Source: Streptomyces sp. CB01201 (GTDB lineage Bacteria > Actinomycetota > Actinomycetes > Streptomycetales > Streptomycetaceae). From it: a stretch of 40,533 nt of DNA. The notes under the pieces were generated by a model that worked only from the letters and a program-made list of their open reading frames with translations, did no database searches and was not told the DNA's origin. Of the stretch, positions 13,936 through 22,095 are shown piece by piece. Each line of letters starts with the position of its first letter. Positions within the stretch are counted from its first letter, which is position 1. A program made the translations under genes and the position numbers. The stretch lies in contig NZ_NNBJ01000013.1 of NCBI RefSeq assembly GCF_002803085.1, positions 1 to 40,533 of the forward strand. Reading direction: 5' to 3'.

Positions 13936-15600
13936 TCAGCCGCTCGGAGTCGCGGTCGGGGACGGCGGCGTCTGCGTAGGTGTGGGCGTTGCCGTCGGGG
14001 TGGGGCTCTGGCTGGGCGGGGTCGGCGTCGGCGTGGGGCTGCCCGGGCTCTGAGTGGGCGGGGGCGAGCCCGGCGCGCTGGATCCGCCGGGTCCGGGGTG
14101 GCCCGTGGTGCCGGGGTCGGGCGAGGACGGGGTCACGATCGGGGTGCCGTCGCCGCCGATGCGTACCGCGGCACCGGACGGGGCCACCTCGACCCGGGCC
14201 GACCAGGCGTGGTGCGGCTCCGCGGCGTGGTCGACGCGGATGTACACGGTGACGCTCTCGCCGGGCGCGAGCCGGCCCGCGCTCTGGCTGAAGGTGAGCC
14301 AGCGGGCCCGGCTGCGCAGCGACCAGTCGACGGGGGCGCCGCCGGTCGAGGTGAGCGTGAGGACGGTCGTGTCGCCCGCCGAACTCGCGGCGACCGCGAG
14401 CCGGGCCGCGCCCGCCGGGGCCGTCGTGGGGCTGATGACCTCCACCGACACATCCGGGGCGCGGCTGCCCGCGGTGAAGCGGCTGTCGGGCTCGCTGCGG
14501 GCGTTGCCCGCGTTCTCGTAACGGTCGTACGGATGCCCGGCGATCCCGCCCGGGTTGTCGGCCTCGCTCGCGGTGACCTTGGCGCCGCCCTCGGGCTCGC
14601 CGGTCGCGGGGGCGCCGCGGTAGGCGGCCCACAGCGCGAAGACGGGGGCCGCCACGACCGTGGCGACGACCGTGGTGGTCACGGCCCTGGCGCGCAGCCG
14701 GTCGCGCCGGGCGGCCCGGTCCTTGGGGTCCATCGGGAAGCCGGTGCGGTCGAAGCGCGGGGCCCCGCCGCGCGCCCTCGGCACGTGCAGCATCGCGGCC
14801 TGCGCGGCGGCCCGCGGCGCCTCGGCCAGCGGCAGCGCGGCAGGCGTCACGGTCGAACCGGGCCAGGGATCGGCCGCGCCGGCGCGCTCGGCGGCGCGGC
14901 GGCAGCGGGGGCAGTCGTCGACGTGCCGGACCAGCTCGCGGCGCAGCGCCGCGGAGAGCAACACCTGGTGGTCACCGGTGAGTTGGGCGACCGTGGGGCA
15001 GCCGCCCATCTCGACGACGGCGAGCGCGGCCCGGGTCCGCTCGACCTCGCAGGCGCCCGCCGCGAGCAGTTCGCGCGCGGCCGGGTAGCTCAGGCCGAGC
15101 ACCGAGGCGACCTCGCGGGTGCCGAGCTGGTGGCGGACGGCGAGTTCGAGCGCCTCGCGCTGCTCGGGCGTGGTGCCGGCGGCCTCCGGCCAGGCCAGCA
15201 GGGCGAGTTCGCGGTGGCGGCGCTCGCGCTCCTCCTCGGAGACCTCCACGGCCGGGGCCGGCTCGGGGGCCCGGCCGGTGTGGGCGCCCTGGCGGCCGCG
15301 CCTGCGCTCGGCGAGCTTGCGCAGACAGGCCCAGCGGGCCAGCGCGTACAGCCACGCCTTGCGTTCGGCCTCGCCCGCGGGGCAGCGCGCGTACTGGCGC
15401 TCGGAGACGGCGAGCAGGTCGCCGAGGGCCTCGGTCGCCTCGTCGTGGTCGCACAGGACGGACAGGCAATAGGTGAACAGGCCGTCGAGGTAGGCCTCGT
15501 ACCGCGCGGGCGGCCGCTGGGTCAGGGTCCGGGGCGCACGGCGCTGCGCCCGGTGTGCGCCGGTGTTGTGCGCTGGTTGATCCAGTCTGCTGCTCGTCAC
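13936..15600 (-). CDS. Membrane-tethered ECF sigma-like factor fused to zinc motif, TM helix and BACON-like domain
   Basis: One 554-aa chain joins parts normally found in two or more proteins. Residues 33-103 look like sigma region 2 (YEAYLDGLFTYCLSVLCD, ending LYALARWACLRKLAERRR). Residues 144-195 look like region 4 with its helix-turn-helix (EQREALELAVRHQLGTREVA, SVLGLSYPAARELL). A ZAS-type anti-sigma motif follows, HVDDCPRC (His226-x3-Cys230-x2-Cys233). A membrane helix is at about 307-326. Outside the membrane there is a beta-rich domain at 385-482 (SVEVISPTTAPAGAARLAVA, VDWSLRSRARWLTFSQSAG) resembling BACON domains, then a Pro/Thr/Ser-rich tail with TPTPTP repeats. The inferred role is a sigma factor kept at the membrane until an envelope signal releases it. 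Both sigma regions are divergent, so promoter binding is not certain. The start is GTG 15600, with no clear Shine-Dalgarno sequence. Confidence 0.85.
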   Translation of the reverse strand: MTSSRLDQPAHNTGAHRAQRRAPRTLTQRPPARYEAYLDGLFTYCLSVLCDHDEATEALGDLLAVSERQYARCPAGEAERKAWLYALARWACLRKLAERRRGRQGAHTGRAPEPAPAVEVSEEERERRHRELALLAWPEAAGTTPEQREALELAVRHQLGTREVASVLGLSYPAARELLAAGACEVERTRAALAVVEMGGCPTVAQLTGDHQVLLSAALRRELVRHVDDCPRCRRAAERAGAADPWPGSTVTPAALPLAEAPRAAAQAAMLHVPRARGGAPRFDRTGFPMDPKDRAARRDRLRARAVTTTVVATVVAAPVFALWAAYRGAPATGEPEGGAKVTASEADNPGGIAGHPYDRYENAGNARSEPDSRFTAGSRAPDVSVEVISPTTAPAGAARLAVAASSAGDTTVLTLTSTGGAPVDWSLRSRARWLTFSQSAGRLAPGESVTVYIRVDHAAEPHHAWSARVEVAPSGAAVRIGGDGTPIVTPSSPDPGTTGHPGPGGSSAPGSPPPTQSPGSPTPTPTPPSQSPTPTATPTPTQTPPSPTATPSG

Positions 15601-15974
15601 GCGTGCGACCGTAGGGGCAGCATGAAGGGTTCTTCGTACCGGTTGAGCACATTTAATCCTTACGGGTGAACGTGTCCCTCAAAAGGGGACAGGAATGGGG
15701 AATTCCACGGCATTCCATGGCAGAGCCATCACGCACTGTGCAAACGGGCGCAAGGGATCGGGGCGACGTGCGCCCGGCCGCATCCACCCGAACGGCGGGG
15801 CGCGGAAAGCCGGGCCCCGCTCCCCGGCGCCGCTCCCGGCCCCACCGCCCGGCCTCGCGCCCCAGCCCCGCTCCGGTACGGCTCCGGCACGGCTCCCCGG
15901 CCCGGCCCCCCGCGCTCCCCGCCTCCACAGGTCCGCCGGGCGGGACTGTCAGTGGGCCCCTATACGGTGACGCC
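15601..15974. other. Divergent intergenic region upstream of radA
   Basis: The open frames here are Arg/Pro-rich and show no domain, so I call no gene. A short hairpin, GTCCC-TCAAAAG-GGGAC (about 15673-15689), and an A/T-rich patch near 15648-15662 (ACATTTAATCC) lie close to the start of the sigma/BACON gene. A TATACG at 15961-15966, eight bases before the radA ATG, could be its -10 element, which would make the radA leader very short. Confidence 0.45.
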
Positions 15975-17372
15975 ATGGCTGCCCGTACGAAATCCGCGAA
16001 GGACCGGCCGTCCTACCGCTGCACCGAATGCGGCTGGACCACCGCCAAATGGCTCGGCCGTTGCCCCGAGTGCCAGGCGTGGGGGACGGTCGAGGAGTAC
16101 GGCGCGCCCGCGGTCCGCACCACGGCGGCGGGCCGGGTCTCCACGGCCGCGCTGCCCATCGGCGAGGTCGACGGCCGCCAGGCCACGGCCCGCTCCACGG
16201 GCGTCGACGAGCTGGACCGGGTGCTCGGCGGCGGTCTCGTGCCGGGCGCGGTGGTGCTGCTCGCGGGCGAGCCCGGGGTCGGCAAGTCCACGCTGCTCCT
16301 GGACGTGGCGGCCAAGGCGGCCAGTGACGAGCACCGCACGCTCTACATCACGGGCGAGGAGTCGGCGAGCCAGGTCCGGCTGCGTGCCGACCGCATCAAG
16401 GCCCTCGACGACCACCTCTACCTGGCGGCCGAGACCGACCTGTCCGCGGTGCTCGGCCACCTCGACGCGGTGAAGCCCTCCCTGCTCGTCCTCGACTCCG
16501 TGCAGACCGTCGCCTCGCCCGAGATCGACGGCGCCCCCGGCGGCATGGCCCAGGTCCGCGAGGTGGCGGGCGCCCTGATCCGCGCCTCGAAGGAACGCGG
16601 CATGTCCACGCTCCTGGTCGGCCACGTCACCAAGGACGGCGCGATCGCGGGCCCCCGCCTCCTGGAGCACCTGGTGGACGTGGTGCTCTCCTTCGAAGGC
16701 GACCGGCACGCGCGGCTGCGCCTGGTACGCGGTGTCAAGAACCGCTACGGGGCGACGGACGAGGTCGGCTGCTTCGAGCTGCACGACGAGGGCATCACCG
16801 GACTCGCCGACCCCAGCGGCCTGTTCCTCACCCGGCGTGACGTGGCGGTGCCCGGCACCTGTCTGACGGTCACCCTGGAGGGCCGCCGTCCGCTGGTCGC
16901 CGAGGTGCAGGCGCTCACGGTCGACTCGCAGATCCCCTCGCCGCGCCGCACCACCTCGGGCTTGGAGACCTCGCGCGTCTCGATGATGCTCGCGGTGCTC
17001 GAACAGCGGGGCCGCATCACGGCGCTCGGCAAACGCGACATCTACAGCGCGACCGTCGGCGGGGTGAAGCTCTCCGAGCCCGCCGCCGACCTCGCGATCG
17101 CGCTCGCGCTCGCCTCGGCGGCCAGCGACACTCCGCTGCCGAAGAACCTCGTCGCGATCGGCGAGGTGGGTCTCGCGGGCGAGGTCAGACGGGTCACCGG
17201 GGTGCAGCGCCGGCTCGCCGAGGCGCACCGGCTCGGCTTCACGCACGCCCTGGTGCCGACCGACCCGGGCAAGGTCCCGGCCGGTATGAAGGTCACGGAA
17301 GTCGCCGACATGGGGGACGCGCTGCGGGTGCTGCCGCGCGGGCGTCGCGCACAGGCCCCACGGGAGGAGTAG
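15975..17372 (+). CDS. radA: DNA repair protein RadA
   Basis: RadA is a RecA-like ATPase that helps process recombination intermediates. The 465-aa chain has all four expected parts. There is an N-terminal zinc finger (Cys16, Cys19, Cys30, Cys33), a Walker A GEPGVGKST (98-106), the RadA-specific KNRYGAT motif (KNRFG in most relatives, with Tyr for Phe here) and a C-terminal Lon-protease-like domain (AADLAIALALASAASDTPLP). The upstream in-frame extension to 15666 is low-complexity and was left out. It precedes disA in the same direction with a 101-bp gap, the usual pairing in actinobacteria and Firmicutes, where RadA is known to modulate DisA activity. Confidence 0.96.
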   Translation: MAARTKSAKDRPSYRCTECGWTTAKWLGRCPECQAWGTVEEYGAPAVRTTAAGRVSTAALPIGEVDGRQATARSTGVDELDRVLGGGLVPGAVVLLAGEPGVGKSTLLLDVAAKAASDEHRTLYITGEESASQVRLRADRIKALDDHLYLAAETDLSAVLGHLDAVKPSLLVLDSVQTVASPEIDGAPGGMAQVREVAGALIRASKERGMSTLLVGHVTKDGAIAGPRLLEHLVDVVLSFEGDRHARLRLVRGVKNRYGATDEVGCFELHDEGITGLADPSGLFLTRRDVAVPGTCLTVTLEGRRPLVAEVQALTVDSQIPSPRRTTSGLETSRVSMMLAVLEQRGRITALGKRDIYSATVGGVKLSEPAADLAIALALASAASDTPLPKNLVAIGEVGLAGEVRRVTGVQRRLAEAHRLGFTHALVPTDPGKVPAGMKVTEVADMGDALRVLPRGRRAQAPREE

Positions 17373-17414
17373 CCGCGCCGGTAGACTTTGCCCTGGTCTC
17401 GCCCGTCCGTACGT

Positions 17415-17447
17415 GCAGTACGCAAGCAGCACGCGAGCAGTACGCGC
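17415..17447 (+). repeat. Three direct repeats with 11-bp period in the radA-disA gap
   Basis: GCAGTACGCAA, GCAGCACGCGA and GCAGTACGCGC follow each other exactly every 11 bp, one helical turn, at 17415, 17426 and 17437. The first overlaps a dyad CGTAC-GTGCA-GTACG (17408-17422). The array ends 26 bases before the disA start codon. Direct repeats on one face of the helix are typical of regulator binding sites, but no protein can be named. Confidence 0.5.
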
Positions 17448-17473
17448 CGTAAGAGCAACACCGGAGGAGTGCA

Positions 17474-18598
17474 GTGGCAGCCAACGACCGGGCATCATCA
17501 CCCGGAAAGTCCGGCACAGGCTCCGGTAACGAAGCACTGATGCGGGCCGCGCTGAGCGCGGTCGCGCCCGGCACCGCGCTCCGCGACGGCCTGGAGCGCA
17601 TCCTGCGCGGCAACACGGGCGGCCTGATCGTCCTCGGCCTGGACAAGACCGTCGACTCGATGTGTACGGGCGGCTTCGTCCTGGACGTCGAGTTCGCCGC
17701 GACGCGGCTGCGTGAGCTGTGCAAGCTCGACGGCGCACTCGTCCTGGACAAGGACATCACCAAGATCCACCGGGCCGGCGTGCAGCTCGTGCCGGACGCG
17801 GGCATCCCCACCGAGGAGACCGGCACCCGCCACCGCACGGCGGACCGCGTCTCGAAGCAGTGCAACTACCCGGTGGTGTCCGTCAGCCAGTCCATGCGCC
17901 TGATCGCGCTGTATGTGAACGGCGAGCGCCGGGTCCTGGAGGAGTCGGCGGCGATCCTGTCCCGCGCGAACCAGGCGCTCGCCACCCTGGAGCGCTACAA
18001 GCTCCGCCTCGACGAGGTGGCGGGCACGTTGTCCGCCCTGGAGATCGAGGACCTGGTGACGGTGCGGGACGTCACCGCGGTCGCCCAGCGCCTGGAGATG
18101 GTGCGGCGCATCGCCACCGAAATCGCCGAGTACGTCGTCGAGTTGGGCACGGACGGGCGCCTGCTCTCGCTCCAGCTGGACGAGCTGATCGCCGGGGTCG
18201 AGCCCGAGCGGGAGCTGGTCGTACGGGACTACGTGCCCGAGCCCACGGCGAAGCGCTCCCGCACGGTGGACGAGGCGCTGCGCGAGCTCAACGACCTCAC
18301 GCACGCGGAGCTGCTCGAACTGCCCATAGTGGCACGGGCGTTGGGCTACAGCGGCTCGCCCGAGACGCTGGACTCGGCGGTGTCCCCGCGGGGCTACCGG
18401 CTCCTCGCGAAGGTGCCGCGACTGCCGGGGGCGATCATCGAGCGCCTGGTCGAGCACTTCGGGGGGTTGCAGAAGCTGCTGGCCGCCTCGGTGGACGACC
18501 TCCAGGCGGTCGACGGGGTCGGGGAGGCGCGGGCGCGGAGCGTGCGGGAGGGGCTTTCGCGGTTGGCGGAGTCTTCGATTCTGGAGCGGTACGTATAG
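17474..18598 (+). CDS. disA: Diadenylate cyclase DisA (DNA integrity scanning protein)
   Basis: DisA makes cyclic di-AMP from two ATP and scans DNA for damage or branched structures. The 374-aa protein has the N-terminal DAC domain with the catalytic DGA (residues 86-88) and RHR (119-121) motifs, a central helical linker and a C-terminal helix-hairpin-helix DNA-binding end (LQAVDGVGEARARSVREGL). The start is GTG 17474, with GGAGGAG a few bases upstream. In Streptomyces, c-di-AMP from this enzyme is known to control wall hydrolase expression and osmotic balance. The gene may have its own promoter in the 101-bp gap after radA. Confidence 0.97.
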   Translation: MAANDRASSPGKSGTGSGNEALMRAALSAVAPGTALRDGLERILRGNTGGLIVLGLDKTVDSMCTGGFVLDVEFAATRLRELCKLDGALVLDKDITKIHRAGVQLVPDAGIPTEETGTRHRTADRVSKQCNYPVVSVSQSMRLIALYVNGERRVLEESAAILSRANQALATLERYKLRLDEVAGTLSALEIEDLVTVRDVTAVAQRLEMVRRIATEIAEYVVELGTDGRLLSLQLDELIAGVEPERELVVRDYVPEPTAKRSRTVDEALRELNDLTHAELLELPIVARALGYSGSPETLDSAVSPRGYRLLAKVPRLPGAIIERLVEHFGGLQKLLAASVDDLQAVDGVGEARARSVREGLSRLAESSILERYV

Positions 18599-18615
18599 CT
18601 GGGGCCGGCCTGGGG

Positions 18616-19210
18616 GTTTGCCCACCCGCCCGTTGCCCGGGGTTGGTAGGCCCCGGGTCCCCCTGGGGCTCCGCCCCAGACCCCGGGCATCTTGCCCACC
18701 CTCCCGCCCGTGCAGCGGATTGGATCAGCTGAGCCCTGGGGCTACGCCCCAGACCCCCTGAGGGGCTCCGCCCCTCGAACCCCCGTCGCGCCTGAACGGC
18801 GCTCGTCCTCAAACGCCGGACGGGCTGGGGATGCCTGCGCCGGCCAGCACCAAGTCTTTTAGGGGCGCGAGGAACTGCGCGAGAAGCGACCACGACCCGC
18901 AGACGAAAACGGGGTTGGGGGCGCGAGGAACTGCGCGAACAGCCTCCACGGCCCACGCACGAAAACGGGTTTCAGGGGCGCGGGGAACGGCGCGAGAAGC
19001 GACCACGGCCCGCAGACGGAAACGGGGTTGGGGGCGCGGGGAACGGCGCGAACAGCCCCCACGACCCGCGGACGAAAACGGGTTTCAGGGGCGCGGGGAA
19101 CGGCGCGAGAAGCGACCACGGCCCGCAGACGGAAACGGATTTTGGGGGCGCGGGGAACTGCGCGAACAGCCCCACGGTCCGCGCCGGGGGCAGGGGCCCC
19201 GGGGCGTAGG
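18616..19210 (+). repeat. Composite intergenic repeat cassette with six A units
   Basis: Between disA and the convergent gene at 19234, modules occur in this order. Module C at 18616-18720 (TTTGCCCACCCGCCCG, hairpin CCTGGGGCTCCGCCCCAG, CATCTTGCCCACC). Two more GGGGC-NNN-GCCCC hairpins (18734-18775). Module B at 18788-18826. Then six A units whose GGGGCGCG cores start at 18862, 18918, 18975, 19031, 19088 and 19145, and an end module near 19186-19210. Odd A units read GAGAAGCGACCACG after the core and even units read GAACAGCC, so the true period is a 113-bp dimer. No spacer-like unique sequence occurs between units. Confidence 0.85.
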
Positions 19211-19233
19211 CCCGGGAGGTTGGGGGCGTGGGG

Positions 19234-20073
19234 CTAGTCCTTGGCCAGGGCGAAGGAGGCTCGGGCCACCGGGAGGCCGGGGAGGTGGGCCTCCAGGAGG
19301 TAGGTGCCGGGCGGGACCGCACCCGGCGAGGGAGTCGCACAGGCCGGCGCCGACTTCGTACGGTCCCACTCCACGGTGTGGGTGATCGTCGAACCACCGG
19401 GCACCTGGAAGAAGGCACCCGCATCGCCCGACGCGCAGTCGTCCGTCGACCACACCCGGTCGTTCGCGGTGGACGTGACCGTCACCACCGCCCCCTTGGG
19501 CCCGAGGTCCGCCTTGCACGCCGACCCCGAGTTGTTCTTGAGGAGGATCTCGATACGGGGCTTCTCCCCCGGCTCGTACGAGGTCTTCGTGCTGCGCAGG
19601 GTCAGCGACAGCGCCCCCGGCGCACAGGTCGGCAGGCTGGAGTCCGCCGGCACCTGGCTGCCCGCGCTGCCGCCACCGCCCGAACTCCCGCCCCCGGAAG
19701 CGGAGTTGGCGCCGCCGGAGCCACCCGAGCCCGTACTCGTACCGCCGTCACCGGAGTTGGCGCCCCCGGAGCCGCCCGAGCCTGCGGAGCCGGAGCCTCC
19801 CGAGCCGCCCGACCCGCCCGAGCCGCCCGACTCGTCGCGGCCGCCCGGAGCCGTGCTGATGGCGGGGCCGGAGCCCGAGGGGCCCGGGGTGATGGACTGC
19901 GTGGGGTTCGGGCCCTTGTCGTTGCCGCCGCCCTTGTTCCCGCTGCCGCCACCGGAAGTGACGGCCCATAGGACAAGAACGGCAAGCAGCGCGATCAAGG
20001 ACAGCGCTACTGCCCTCCGTCGCCAATAGATGGAGGAGGGAAGCGGCCCGACCGGATTGCGCAGAGATCCCAC
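19234..20073 (-). CDS. Membrane-anchored protein with Gly/Ser linker and outside beta domain
   Basis: A 279-aa protein, family name not recognised. It starts with a conserved-looking cytoplasmic lead (VGSLRNPVGPLPSSIYWRRR) and one membrane helix (about 21-38, VALSLIALLAVLVLWAV). A long Gly/Ser-rich linker of about 100 residues with many GGSGGSG repeats follows. The C-terminal domain of about 110 residues outside the cell contains CAPGALSLTLRSTKTSYEPG, CKADLGPKGAVVTV, DDCASGDAGAF and PACATPSPG; its four Cys probably form two disulfides in a beta sandwich. I chose GTG 20073, since upstream sequence to 20214 has no domain. It is divergent from the PAP2 gene. Confidence 0.8.
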   Translation of the reverse strand: MGSLRNPVGPLPSSIYWRRRAVALSLIALLAVLVLWAVTSGGGSGNKGGGNDKGPNPTQSITPGPSGSGPAISTAPGGRDESGGSGGSGGSGGSGSAGSGGSGGANSGDGGTSTGSGGSGGANSASGGGSSGGGGSAGSQVPADSSLPTCAPGALSLTLRSTKTSYEPGEKPRIEILLKNNSGSACKADLGPKGAVVTVTSTANDRVWSTDDCASGDAGAFFQVPGGSTITHTVEWDRTKSAPACATPSPGAVPPGTYLLEAHLPGLPVARASFALAKD

Positions 20074-20238
20074 GCACCGAACCTTACGAGAGATCGTGGC
20101 CAACTCCGGCCCCACCCGCCGCCACTCCGGCCAAGTTTTCCGGATCATCATCCCGGAGCACCCCGCTCCGCGGTCCTGGCGCAGCCTCACGGCCGACTCG
20201 TGGTCACCCCCCATTCATGATTCATACTGTCGGTCACC

Positions 20239-20865
20239 ATGGATAGTGAGCTCTACCGCAACATCACCGACTTCGCCCACGACATGCCGTCCTGGGTGCA
20301 GAGCTTCGTCGAGGTCTGGACGGAGCTCGGCCTGCTCCTGTTCGGCGTGCTGTTCGTCTGCGCCTGGTGGCGGGCCCGCCGCCGGGACACGACGGCGTTC
20401 GCCCTCGCCCTGCTCGCGCCGCTGGCGACCGCGGCCGCCTACCTGTGCAGCGAGGTGATCAAGTCGCTGATCGACGAGGAACGGCCCTGCCGGGCGGTGG
20501 CCGGCGCGGCGACCTCGCTGATCGCCTGCCCCGCCAACGGCGACTGGTCGTTCCCCTCGAACCACGCCACCATCGCGGGCGCGGCGGCCGTCGGCCTGGC
20601 CCTCGCCTGGTCGCGCATCTGGATGCTCACCGTCCCGATGGCCCTGGCGATGGCCTTCTCACGGGTCTTCGTCGGGGTGCACTACCCGCACGACGTGGCG
20701 GTCGGCCTGGTGCTCGGCACCGTGATCGCGCTGATCGTGGTGAAGGCGGGGACCCGGCCCGTGCGGGCGTTGGCCGAGTCGATGCGGAGCAGCGACATCG
20801 CGGCCGTCGCCTGGTTCACCGGACCCGGCGCACGTGTGCACGCGAGGCAGCACGCAGGCCGCTGA
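20239..20865 (+). CDS. PAP2-family membrane phosphatase
   Basis: A 208-aa integral membrane phosphatase of the type-2 phosphatidic acid phosphatase superfamily. All three signature motifs are present: Lys75-x6-Arg82-Pro83 (KSLIDEERP), PSNH (106-109) and SRVFVGVHYPHD (141-152), with the expected Arg, His and Asp. Five to six hydrophobic segments surround them. Relatives dephosphorylate undecaprenyl pyrophosphate or phospholipid phosphates on the outer face of the membrane. Recycling of the wall lipid carrier is a plausible role, but the substrate is not proven by sequence. It lies 52 bp upstream of mutY in the same direction. Confidence 0.9.
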   Translation: MDSELYRNITDFAHDMPSWVQSFVEVWTELGLLLFGVLFVCAWWRARRRDTTAFALALLAPLATAAAYLCSEVIKSLIDEERPCRAVAGAATSLIACPANGDWSFPSNHATIAGAAAVGLALAWSRIWMLTVPMALAMAFSRVFVGVHYPHDVAVGLVLGTVIALIVVKAGTRPVRALAESMRSSDIAAVAWFTGPGARVHARQHAGR

Positions 20866-20917
20866 GGGCCGCTGCGCGCCCCCCTTCGGGCCCGAACATG
20901 CCAGGATCGGCTCTGCG

Positions 20918-21865
20918 ATGAACATTCTGCCGACGATGCCCACCGTGACCACGCCCATGAACGAGACGAACCCGGCGGCCCCGGCCGCCGAGCCCGCCGT
21001 CCTCCACGAATCCGTCATCGGATGGTTCGGCGAACACGCCCGCGACCTGCCCTGGCGCCGCCCCGAAGCGGGCGCCTGGGGCGTGATGGTCAGCGAGTTC
21101 ATGCTCCAGCAGACCCCGGTCAGCCGGGTCCTTCCGGTGTACGAGCAGTGGCTGGCGCGCTGGCCGCGCCCGGCCGACCTGGCCGCCGAGGCACCCGGCG
21201 AGGCGGTCCGCGCCTGGGGCCGGCTCGGCTACCCGCGCCGCGCGCTGCGGCTGCACGGCGCGGCCCTGGCCATAACGGAACGGCACGGCGGCGACGTACC
21301 GTCCGACCACGCGCAGCTGCTCGCGCTGCCCGGTATCGGCGAGTACACGGCAGCGGCGGTCGCCTCGTTCGCGTACGGGCAGCGCCACGCGGTCCTGGAC
21401 ACCAACGTCCGCCGGGTCTTCGCCCGGGCCGTCACCGGCGTGCAGTACCCGCCGACCGCCACCACCGCCGCCGAGCGGCGCCTGGCGCGCGCGCTGCTGC
21501 CCGAGGACGACGTGACGGCGGCCCGCTGGGCGGCCGCCTCCATGGAGCTCGGCGCGCTGGTCTGCACGGCGAAGAACGAGACGTGCGGGCGCTGCCCGAT
21601 CGCGGCGCAGTGCGCCTGGCGGCTCGCCGGCAAACCCGCGCACCAGGGCCCGGCCCGGCGCGGCCAGACGTACGCGGGCACCGACCGCCAAGTGCGCGGC
21701 CGGCTGCTCGCGGTGCTGCGCGACGCCACCGGTTCCGTACCGCAGTCGGCGCTCGACGCGGTGTGGCACGAGCCGGTGCAGCGGGCCAGGGCGCTCGACG
21801 GGCTGGTCTCGGACGGTCTCGTCGAGCCGCTCGAAGACGGCTTCTACCGGCTGCCCCAGTCCTGA
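20918..21865 (+). CDS. mutY: A/G-specific adenine glycosylase
   Basis: MutY removes adenine mispaired with 8-oxoguanine. The 315-aa sequence shows LPWRR, the active-site segment SEFMLQQTPVSRV (Glu60), the helix-hairpin-helix LPGIGEYTAAAV, catalytic Asp161 in VLDTNVRRV and the [4Fe-4S] ligands Cys216-x6-Cys223-x2-Cys226-x5-Cys232. The C-terminal part is shorter than the NUDIX-like domain of E. coli MutY (350 aa), as is common in actinobacteria. Three in-frame ATGs (20918, 20936, 20957) compete; AGGA at 20903 favours the first. Together with radA and disA this makes three genome-maintenance genes within 6 kb. Confidence 0.94.
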   Translation: MNILPTMPTVTTPMNETNPAAPAAEPAVLHESVIGWFGEHARDLPWRRPEAGAWGVMVSEFMLQQTPVSRVLPVYEQWLARWPRPADLAAEAPGEAVRAWGRLGYPRRALRLHGAALAITERHGGDVPSDHAQLLALPGIGEYTAAAVASFAYGQRHAVLDTNVRRVFARAVTGVQYPPTATTAAERRLARALLPEDDVTAARWAAASMELGALVCTAKNETCGRCPIAAQCAWRLAGKPAHQGPARRGQTYAGTDRQVRGRLLAVLRDATGSVPQSALDAVWHEPVQRARALDGLVSDGLVEPLEDGFYRLPQS

Positions 21866-21901
21866 TCCCGGCCCGGCGGCCGAGGGTGCCCGACTGTGTC
21901 C

Positions 21902-21926
21902 GTAACGCCCGAAAGAGCGGCGTTAC
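21902..21926. promoter_or_regulatory. Perfect 8-bp inverted repeat upstream of sigE
   Basis: GTAACGCC (21902-21909) and GGCGTTAC (21919-21926) form a perfect dyad with a nine-base spacer. It lies about 170 bp before the sigE start and 37 bp after the mutY stop. It is not followed by a T-run, so a factor-independent terminator is unlikely. In S. coelicolor, the CseB response regulator is known to act on the sigE promoter. This dyad is a candidate CseB site, by inference only. Confidence 0.4.
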
Positions 21927-22095
21927 CCCTGGAAAACGGCGGTAAACCTCGGCTGTTACACAACCGATGGCTCTCCGTGCGTCGGCCGACGGCTGCTCCG
22001 CACAGGCCCGTGACAAGTCCTCCGTAGGTTCATTCACGTAAGCGACCAGCAGGGCGAGCGGGACCAGCTCACGGGGATGACGGAGGCGGTTGGGT

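Noticed and set aside
15666..15974. Upstream extension of radA
   Set aside because: The 103 in-frame codons are Arg/Pro-rich and precede the zinc finger by a stretch not found in the RadA family; ATG 15975 gives the normal length.
18862..19185. CRISPR array
   Set aside because: Regular 56-57 bp spacing looks CRISPR-like, but the sequence between cores is itself repeated with few changes, there are no unique spacers, and no cas genes are in the window.
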